From Microcaldota archaeon (lineage in GTDB: Archaea > Micrarchaeota > Micrarchaeia > Micrarchaeales > CABMGC01), in the NCBI GenBank assembly GCA_028866785.1, contig JAGWHN010000022.1, forward strand, positions 1 through 13,342: 13,342 nucleotides of DNA, given 5' to 3'. Below are positions 8,246 through 13,342 of this stretch, one piece after another. Position numbers and translations under genes: made by a program. Each line of letters opens with the position of its first letter. Position 1 is the first letter of the stretch. Under the pieces are notes generated by a model, which searched no databases, had not been told where the DNA came from, and was given only the letters and a program-made list of their open reading frames with translations.

Positions 8246-8268
8246 GGGAAAAAGAAGAAATTGCTAGA

Positions 8269-9861
8269 ATGGAAATCAGCGCAAGAAAGAACTCCGAGGC
8301 GCGCAGCATGCAGGGCGAAAAGGATAGCGAGCGCCTAGCGCTAAACCTCGGCTATTTGCCAAGAACCCTTACAAGGGCAGAGTGGCGCGATTCGATAAAG
8401 CTTGAGGAATCCTACCTGCTCCAGGCGCTTTATAAAACAAGGGACAACGAAGAGGTGCGAAATTTGGGGACAGCGCTCTCCTGCCTTAATTATCTTGGGC
8501 AGCTGGTCGAGGGCTCAACGCTCAGCATAAGCAAAAAGGGAATCAAAGACCTTGCCTCATACCTCAGGATCAGGGAAGGGCTTCAGTTTGCATATCCCGA
8601 TTCGTCCTCGCTCCCCATGGCGCAGGAGTTTGCAGTGATCGGCGCGTACCTTGCAATCGCATCGGGCCCGATTGTCTCCTCGCAGGAGGAGAGGGCTCTT
8701 CTTAAAATTGCGCTAAATGACCTTCTGCCCACAATAAACCTTGCCCTGAGCCAGAGGGCGCAAAACCCTCCGCGGCCGCAAATGGAGGCCAAATACCAGG
8801 AAAGCTATCAATCCGGGCTTGAAAAGCTCAAGCGGATACTCCAGCAAGATGTCGGTACCGACTTGATCACAAGCGGCGAAAAGAGCGTGCTCTTCCAGCT
8901 CCTGCACGGCGCAAAGAGGAAGCTGTTTTTGGACCAACTAGATCGGCTCCCTAGCAGCGGGCTCTCACCCGACGAGGTGGTGCACAGGATTTACGATAGC
9001 TATATCGATGTGGAGAGAGGGGGAAGGATCAGGATAGGCGACATCGAGAAGCTGAGCGCCTTTGTTATTTTGGGCAACAACATTGATCCGCTCCCATTTG
9101 AGAAGATGCACGCGAAGTATCTGGGAAAGAGGGAGTTTGACGGATCGCTTAGGCTTGACCTTCTTTCTCCAAACGGGCGCTTAGTAATCTCTCAGATAAT
9201 GCAGCTGCACAAAGAGGCATACTCCGAGAGCATTGACATAAACGATTACGCGAGCATCATCGAGGCGGGAGTCGCCGTCACATACTTTGACCGCATAATA
9301 CGGATGATAAATGGGGAGAGGGTGAAGTTCTCAGTTAAGGAGATCCCAAAGCTCTTCGAGCTGCTTGACGGGGTGGCGCGAAGAGGGGCGACCCTCACGC
9401 AGGAGGAGCTTGAGTCCGCGGCGGGCCTGGTCCAGGAGGGGGAGATAAGCCAGCACGCGCTTCACTATCTCGTTGGCGTCTCGCTCATACAGCTAAAAGC
9501 CTCCATGCTGCTTGAGCTCGGATTGCTCATGGAGACAAACAAGGAACGGCTCGGCTACATAGAGCTCCTCTCAAAGATGATCGCGCTAAACAATCGCCAT
9601 CTAAAGGGCGGCATGAAGTACGAAAACGAGGTGCGCAAGAATCTGGAGGAGTATGGCGCCGCGCTCGACAAGCTTTTGATAAAGGCGCGCGACGGGAAGG
9701 CGCAGGAGTTCACCCATAAGGAGCTTCTCTCCCTTTGCCTCTCCTTTTACGAGAGGAAGCTCTCGCTGCTAGATGCGGGGAACAGCCACCCGGAGCTCGG
9801 CCATCTTGTAAACTTGGAGGAGCTCGACAGGCTCTTTGCGCTGGCCGCGCTAAGGTTTTAG
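8269..9861 (+). CDS. Unrecognised 530-residue soluble, mainly alpha-helical protein
   Basis: I do not recognise a family. No signal peptide, membrane helix, cysteine cluster, P-loop or other catalytic motif is visible, so it is probably cytosolic. Composition is rich in Leu, Glu, Lys and Arg with long amphipathic helices. A loosely repeated segment of about 16-20 residues with the pattern basic/h-x-h-x-x-(D/E)-I/L-x-x-L-x-x-h appears at about 84-100 (LSISKKGIKDLASYL), 253-267 (RIRIGDIEKLSAFVI), 351-367 (RVKFSVKEIPKLFELLD) and 479-494 (QEFTHKELLSLCLSFY). This may mark divergent helical repeats. ATG 8269 is chosen because a TATA box lies about 28 bases before it; ATG 8308 is a less likely alternative. 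Codon use matches the neighbours. A tRNA gene follows after 39 bases with its own promoter. Confidence 0.78.
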   Translation: MEISARKNSEARSMQGEKDSERLALNLGYLPRTLTRAEWRDSIKLEESYLLQALYKTRDNEEVRNLGTALSCLNYLGQLVEGSTLSISKKGIKDLASYLRIREGLQFAYPDSSSLPMAQEFAVIGAYLAIASGPIVSSQEERALLKIALNDLLPTINLALSQRAQNPPRPQMEAKYQESYQSGLEKLKRILQQDVGTDLITSGEKSVLFQLLHGAKRKLFLDQLDRLPSSGLSPDEVVHRIYDSYIDVERGGRIRIGDIEKLSAFVILGNNIDPLPFEKMHAKYLGKREFDGSLRLDLLSPNGRLVISQIMQLHKEAYSESIDINDYASIIEAGVAVTYFDRIIRMINGERVKFSVKEIPKLFELLDGVARRGATLTQEELESAAGLVQEGEISQHALHYLVGVSLIQLKASMLLELGLLMETNKERLGYIELLSKMIALNNRHLKGGMKYENEVRKNLEEYGAALDKLLIKARDGKAQEFTHKELLSLCLSFYERKLSLLDAGNSHPELGHLVNLEELDRLFALAALRF

Positions 9862-9866
9862 GGGAA

Positions 9867-9875
9867 TTATTTAAA
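9867..9875 (+). promoter_or_regulatory. TATA box of tRNA-Leu
   Basis: TTATTTAAA is centred about 29 bases before the first tRNA base at 9901, as expected for an archaeal tRNA promoter. It begins six bases after the upstream stop codon. Confidence 0.7.
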
Positions 9876-9900
9876 GGTGCAAGTGCAAAGGAGCTAATGC

Positions 9901-9987
9901 GCAGGGGTGGCAGAGCTTGGCCAAATGCGACGGGTTCAGGGCCCGCTTCCTTTAGTGGATGCTAGGGTTCAAATCCCTACCCCTGCA
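9901..9987 (+). tRNA. tRNA-Leu (anticodon CAG)
   Basis: The cloverleaf folds by eye. The acceptor stem GCAGGGG (9901-9907) pairs with CCCCTGC (9980-9986), with discriminator A9987, the leucine identity base. The D stem is GCA/TGC, with GG at 9919-9920 in the loop. The anticodon stem ACGGG/CCCGC (9930-9934/9942-9946; A-C mismatch at its base) encloses loop TTCAGGG with anticodon CAG at 9937-9939, reading CTG codons. The long class II variable arm has stem TCC/GGA (9948-9950/9957-9959). The T stem TAGGG/CCCTA encloses TTCAAAT (9963-9979). CCA is not encoded and no intron is present. A short T run after 9987 could end transcription. Confidence 0.96.
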
Positions 9988-9993
9988 TTTTAT

Positions 9994-10007
9994 TGTAGCC
10001 ACCTAAA
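9994..10007 (+). repeat. TGTAGYCACC motif, copy 1 (forward), upstream of the Fic TATA box
   Basis: TGTAGCCACCTAAA differs by one base from copy 2 at 10025-10038, whose start is 31 bp (about three helical turns) away. The Fic TATA box lies between the two copies, a typical arrangement for repressor operators. Confidence 0.8.
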
Positions 10008-10011
10008 GCAT

Positions 10012-10024
10012 AAATATTTAAATA
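10012..10024 (+). promoter_or_regulatory. TATA box of the Fic gene, between two operator-like repeats
   Basis: AAATATTTAAATA is centred about 25 bases before ATG 10044, so transcription should start close to the start codon. It is bracketed by the repeats at 9994-10007 and 10025-10038. A protein bound there would block TBP/TFB or the polymerase start site. Confidence 0.65.
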
Positions 10025-10038
10025 TGTAGTCACCTAAA
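10025..10038 (+). repeat. TGTAGYCACC motif, copy 2 (forward), at the Fic transcription start region
   Basis: TGTAGTCACCTAAA lies between the TATA box and ATG 10044. The 12-mer TATGTAGTCACC (10023-10034) recurs exactly at 11001-11012, beyond the other end of the gene. Its first eleven bases are the exact reverse complement of 10981-10991. Confidence 0.85.
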
Positions 10039-10043
10039 ATATT

Positions 10044-10979
10044 ATGCATCTTGAAACTAGGATTGTCAAGAACAAGAAAAAGTACTACCTTGCCTATACC
10101 TATCGAGTCCTAGACAAAATTAAGAAAGTACGTGTTTTCCTTGGAACGGATCTTACAAAGGAAATCCTATCCCAAAAAATAAATGATGCCGAGACTCTGC
10201 TTGAAACAAAAGTAACTGAAATAAAGAGGATAAATGATCCGTATCAAACTGCACTTTCTTCACTCGAAATCAGTGAACTAAAAACTTTGCAAAGTAGGGG
10301 AAAAATAGAGCTAATGCACTTAAGTGAGGGTGATTGGAAAAAATTCATTGAGACTTTCACCTATGACACAAATGCGATTGAAGGCTCAAGCGTTACCCAA
10401 AGAGAAGTGGAAAATATCTTGCAGAGTGACAAGTGGCCTGACAAATCAAAGGAAGAAATCTCAGAAACAAAAGGGGTTGCAGAAGCTGTAACTTTCATTA
10501 GAAAAACTAAGGAGCATATTTCCCTTAGTATGTTAAAGGAGCTTCATTGGTTAATTTTCAAAAATTCCAAGAGCTATGCTGGTAAATTTAGGGCAAAAGG
10601 GGTTGAAGTCGCAGTTTTTAATTCAAGCGGCGAAAAAGTACATCAGGGTGCAAAGTCGACTGAGGTTGTTTCACTACTAAATAAGTTGGTTAAATGGTAT
10701 CAGGAAAACAGATTAAAATATCCACCTATAGTACTTGCCGCAATAGTTCATAATCAGTTTGAAATGATACATCCTTTTGAGGACGGAAATGGTAGAATTG
10801 GGCGTCTGATCCTCAATAATATCCTACTCAAGCACAAACTGCCCCCTGTAAATATAGAGTTAAAACATCGTGCAATTTATTACTCCGCACTTAAGATTTA
10901 CGAAACTACAGGTAATATACGACCTATAATCGAACTAATACTAAAAGAGTACAAAAATCTGAAAAAGATGCTCAAATAA
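10044..10979 (+). CDS. Class II Fic-domain protein (probable AMP-transferase), AT-rich
   Basis: This 311-residue protein carries the full catalytic Fic motif HPFEDGNGRIGR (243-254) with catalytic His243, and an N-terminal inhibitory motif T-N-A-I-E-G (109-114) matching (S/T)xxxE(G/N). It is therefore a class II enzyme held inactive by its own helix, predicted to transfer AMP (or another nucleotide part) from ATP to a protein hydroxyl; the target is unknown. Residues 1-65 are a separate basic head (KNKKKYYLAYTYRV, KKVRVFLGTDL) that looks like a beta hairpin plus helix and could bind DNA. Sampled coding lines are about 33-35% GC against about 50% in the gene before the tRNA, with AAA and ATA codons common, suggesting transfer into the site behind the tRNA gene. 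Motif repeats bracket the gene. ATG 10044 fits the TATA box 25 bases upstream. Confidence 0.92.
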   Translation: MHLETRIVKNKKKYYLAYTYRVLDKIKKVRVFLGTDLTKEILSQKINDAETLLETKVTEIKRINDPYQTALSSLEISELKTLQSRGKIELMHLSEGDWKKFIETFTYDTNAIEGSSVTQREVENILQSDKWPDKSKEEISETKGVAEAVTFIRKTKEHISLSMLKELHWLIFKNSKSYAGKFRAKGVEVAVFNSSGEKVHQGAKSTEVVSLLNKLVKWYQENRLKYPPIVLAAIVHNQFEMIHPFEDGNGRIGRLILNNILLKHKLPPVNIELKHRAIYYSALKIYETTGNIRPIIELILKEYKNLKKMLK

Positions 10980-10980
10980 C

Positions 10981-11012
10981 AGGTGACTACAATTCATCAT
11001 TATGTAGTCACC
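10981..11012 (+). terminator. Inverted TGTAGTCACC pair forming a hairpin after the Fic stop codon
   Basis: AGGTGACTACA (10981-10991, copy 3, reverse) begins one base after the TAA. TGTAGTCACC (11003-11012, copy 4, forward) pairs with 10 of its bases around an 11-base loop. The stem is followed by CC and TTTT, so it could act as a terminator. The same sequence occurs in the Fic promoter, so it may equally be an operator; copy 4 ends 16 bases before the secF TATA region. Confidence 0.7.
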
Positions 11013-11028
11013 CCTTTTATTATCTTCC

Positions 11029-11038
11029 CTTTAAATAC
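11029..11038 (+). promoter_or_regulatory. TATA box of the secF-secD operon
   Basis: CTTTAAATAC (central TTTAAATA) predicts a start near 11058-11062, leaving a leader of about 16-20 bases before ATG 11078. ACAGCTG just before the ATG offers no clear Shine-Dalgarno. Confidence 0.65.
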
Positions 11039-11077
11039 TTTTTTAAGCCATATTAGTCTACTATTTACTTACAGCTG

Positions 11078-12235
11078 ATGCCAGTGTTTACGATACCAAA
11101 CATATTCTTGCACAAGAACCTCAGGTACTACATAGCTCTGCCTATTGCCCTGATGATTATTGGACTTATTTTGTCAACGCATCTGACGCTCGACACATCG
11201 CTTAGCGGCGGAATAAGCGTGATACTTTCGACAAACTCAACGATAAACACCGCAACGGTCGCATCGCAGCTCTCAAGCGCGCTCAAGGTGCCTTCGCCTG
11301 CGGTATTCCAAAGCCCCGGCACGGTTCAGGTGACGATCGCAAACAACCAGAGCATCGTGAATGCGCAGGATTATCTCCTAAACTTCTATGCTTACAGGTC
11401 AAATTACACCACATGGAACTTCAATGCAACAACTCTCCAGTCTGCTTATAACACAAATCCCTCAAACCAGACTTTGAGATCCGAGATTGCAACTGCAAAC
11501 CAGGGCATCAATGCCTCGCTTGCTGGAATGGATACGCAGCTGGGCCTCGAGCTCGGCTCGCTTTCAAAGTTTGTCGGAAAGATGAATTATGACCCTACAA
11601 ATCCGGACAACATGTCGCTTGTCGCGCAAAACGCCTACACAAATTCCACATTTGTCTACAAGCAGCAGGTCATAGCAGCGCTCCACTCCTCAATTCCATT
11701 TTCAACATTCACCTATCAGGAGGTCACCCCAACGCTTAGCAGGTTCTTCCTCAGCCAGGTCATCGGAATACTTATCGCCGCGTTCGTCCTGATTTCAATC
11801 GCAGTGCTTGTGATCTTCAGGTCATGGGCGCCATCGCTTGCAATAATCTTCGGTGCAGGAAACGACATAATAATCGCGCTTGGTGCGATGGTCCTGCTAA
11901 ACATCCCTCTTGGGCTTGCAAGCCTTGGAGGACTTTTGATGCTTATCGGATACGCAATTGATACTGAAATGATTACGGCTGTTAGGATACTTAAGAGAAG
12001 GGAGGGAACTCCTGAAGAGCGTGCCTACAGCGCAATGAAGACGGGACTTACAATGACCGTTGCGGCAATTGCTTCGTTTGCAGTCCTGTTCGTTGTCTCG
12101 CTTATCGCATATGTTCCTACTTACTACCAGATTTCAGGAGTGGTTCTCTTCGGCCTTATAGGGGACATAATCACCACCTGGTTTGGAAATGCACCTTTGA
12201 TCTTGATGTACAAGAAGAGGCACGATCGTGGTTAA
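11078..12235 (+). CDS. secF: Protein-export membrane protein SecF (archaeal type, enlarged outer domain)
   Basis: SecF works with SecD beside the SecYE(beta) channel to aid protein export and release. The 385-residue protein has one helix (about 18-36), the conserved SGG turn after it (T-S-L-S-G-G-I-S, 40-47), a large extracytoplasmic domain (about 48-223), then five helices (about 225-247, 251-274, 280-302, 324-346, 350-375). Hallmarks are FGAGNDIIIALG (258-269), the archaeal SecF helix-4 motif GYAIDTEMITAVRILKR (291-307) and the C-terminal DIITTWFGNAPLILMY. The outer domain is longer than usual for archaeal SecF (family about 280-300 residues in all, from memory), with an Asn/Ser/Thr-rich insert at about 100-200 containing several N-glycosylation sequons. 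The secD start follows one base after the TAA. Confidence 0.9.
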   Translation: MPVFTIPNIFLHKNLRYYIALPIALMIIGLILSTHLTLDTSLSGGISVILSTNSTINTATVASQLSSALKVPSPAVFQSPGTVQVTIANNQSIVNAQDYLLNFYAYRSNYTTWNFNATTLQSAYNTNPSNQTLRSEIATANQGINASLAGMDTQLGLELGSLSKFVGKMNYDPTNPDNMSLVAQNAYTNSTFVYKQQVIAALHSSIPFSTFTYQEVTPTLSRFFLSQVIGILIAAFVLISIAVLVIFRSWAPSLAIIFGAGNDIIIALGAMVLLNIPLGLASLGGLLMLIGYAIDTEMITAVRILKRREGTPEERAYSAMKTGLTMTVAAIASFAVLFVVSLIAYVPTYYQISGVVLFGLIGDIITTWFGNAPLILMYKKRHDRG

Positions 12236-12236
12236 A

Positions 12237-13342
12237 ATGGGAGTTCTTGATTACCTAAAGGACAGGAGAATACTCTTCCTGATACTAATCGTTGTAGCGC
12301 TTGGGGCGCTTGACGTCACCTACGGAGGACCAAACTACCTCCACTTTGGAATCGAGTTCATAGGAGGAACGCAAATCCCAATAACTCTTCAGCAAAGCGT
12401 CACGCCCGACCAGATGAGCAACCTGATCGGGATTCTCCAGCAGCGAGTCTCCACATTCGGGCTCAAGCAGGTCACGGTTGAGGGAATCGGAAGCTCTGCC
12501 ATTTACGTTACAATACCAAGTGTCTCACCAACAGAAGTAAACTCCACAATAAACATAATTGAAAGCCAAGGAGTCTTCCAAGGAATAGTAAGCACCAAAG
12601 AGGCGCTGAACGGAAGTTCGATTCTGAGCGGAAGCATCGGTAGCGTGCAGCCAACTGTTGTTGGCAGCAACGTCTCCTGGTCAGTAACGTTCTACCTTAC
12701 TCCTAAAGGCCAATCAAAGTTCTCCAAGGTGGTCTTTGGCCAAGGGTACCAGCCACTATATCTTTTCCTTGACAGGCCTGTAAAGACTATAATCCTACTT
12801 AATTCCTCGCTTTATCAGTCAAGTGCAACTGTTTCCGGTCTGACAACAGCGCAGGCAATAACCACAATGCAAAACGCAGTTACGTTCGGGAACAGCACAA
12901 TTCCGATTGAGCTGCTAAACAGGAACTCAAGCAACTGGAACCTCCTTGCACCTTACTTTGCAAGCCACAACAAAACCTACAGCAGGGTGGTCCTTGCAAA
13001 GAACACTCCAGCAAGCATAGTCTCGGCGCTCACAAGCATGAACTACACGCTTTCGTTTGCAACTCCTCAGAACATGACTCCTCAGTTCGAACAAATTGCG
13101 ACCGCATCATCATCCTTGTCTGCCGTCAACACCTGGCCTGCAATCGGGCTTCTTTCTGCCCCAAGGCTTGACCCGACGGTCACCAACGGCACCTCTGGCG
13201 CATCATATGTGATCTCTGGCGCATCTCCTTCAAACCTCACTCTTACAAACAAGATAAACTTCGCGCAGCAGGAGTCAAAGACGATAGCTAGCATCCTTTC
13301 GGGAGGGGCGCTTCCTGTCAAGGTAATAGTCGGCGCGCCTAC
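12237..13342 (+). CDS. secD: Protein-export membrane protein SecD (3' end outside window)
   Basis: The frame is open from ATG 12237 to the window edge, giving 368 complete codons. One N-terminal helix (about 11-28) is followed by the conserved FGIEFIGGT (38-46) and the SecD first outer-domain signature LQQRVSTFGLKQVTVEGIG (67-85, then IYVTIP). The fragment ends in SGGALPVKV, the turn that normally precedes the second helix of SecD; the five C-terminal helices lie beyond the window. SecD and SecF form the proton-driven export accessory complex. The ATG is one base after the secF stop; an in-frame GTG at 12228 is possible, but GTGGT at 12228-12232 serves better as the ribosome site for the ATG. 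The order is F before D. Confidence 0.9.
   Translation, partial: MGVLDYLKDRRILFLILIVVALGALDVTYGGPNYLHFGIEFIGGTQIPITLQQSVTPDQMSNLIGILQQRVSTFGLKQVTVEGIGSSAIYVTIPSVSPTEVNSTINIIESQGVFQGIVSTKEALNGSSILSGSIGSVQPTVVGSNVSWSVTFYLTPKGQSKFSKVVFGQGYQPLYLFLDRPVKTIILLNSSLYQSSATVSGLTTAQAITTMQNAVTFGNSTIPIELLNRNSSNWNLLAPYFASHNKTYSRVVLAKNTPASIVSALTSMNYTLSFATPQNMTPQFEQIATASSSLSAVNTWPAIGLLSAPRLDPTVTNGTSGASYVISGASPSNLTLTNKINFAQQESKTIASILSGGALPVKVIVGAP

Noticed and set aside
9735..9965. Plus-strand open frame of 76 codons running into tRNA-Leu
   Set aside because: It overlaps the end of the 530-residue gene in another frame and most of the tRNA, so it is not a gene.
9994..11012. Insertion sequence or MITE with terminal inverted repeats carrying the Fic gene
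   Set aside because: The copies are in forward-forward-reverse-forward order around the promoter and the 3' end rather than as one clean terminal pair. No target-site duplication and no transposase is seen; the operator reading is favoured, though the mobile reading is not excluded.
9987..11077. Integrated element with a duplicated tRNA 3' end (attL/attR)
   Set aside because: No second copy of the CCCTACCCCTGCA end was found downstream in the window, and no integrase gene is present.

Overview
The window reads as a piece of an archaeal chromosome. Nearly every gene or gene pair is preceded by an archaeal TATA box (TTTAAATA-like) rather than bacterial -35/-10 elements. Several of these boxes lie 24-30 bp from the start codon, which implies leaderless mRNAs. 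The tRNA-Leu has no encoded CCA, and the protein families are archaeal: SecF/SecD, a dolichol-phosphate-type GT2 glycosyltransferase and an archaeal-type YchF GTPase. The huge Ig-like repeat surface protein with a Thr/Gly linker and C-terminal anchor, together with compact spacing, suggests a DPANN archaeon, perhaps of Micrarchaeota type. That placement is an inference from style, not from a marker gene.

Layout. Positions 1-4413 hold the 3' part of a giant secreted, membrane-anchored protein. Its first ~1.5 kb is a tandem array of 99-residue units with a 473-bp perfect duplication. Thirteen bases later comes a GT2 glycosyltransferase (4427-5101), probably in the same operon, then a small four-helix membrane protein of unknown function (5153-5647). 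Converging on these from the other strand are an APC amino-acid permease (6824-8170) followed by a YchF/OLA1-family GTPase (5650-6816). A divergent promoter region (8171-8268) separates the permease from an unrecognised 530-residue soluble protein (8269-9861). Next is tRNA-Leu(CAG) (9901-9987), then an AT-rich class II Fic-domain gene (10044-10979), and last a secF-secD pair (11078 to the window edge).

How it fits together. The surface protein, the lipid-linked-sugar type glycosyltransferase and SecF/SecD all concern the cell envelope: export, glycosylation and anchoring of surface proteins. The permease, GTPase, tRNA and unknown protein are ordinary housekeeping or nutrient genes.

The Fic gene stands out. 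It is much poorer in GC than most of its surroundings, sits directly behind a tRNA gene, and is bracketed by four copies of a TGTAG(T/C)CACC motif. Two copies straddle its TATA box, and an inverted pair follows its stop codon and forms a hairpin just ahead of the secF promoter. It looks like a recently acquired, self-regulated toxin-like module and is the most interesting locus here, together with the near-identical repeat array of the surface protein.
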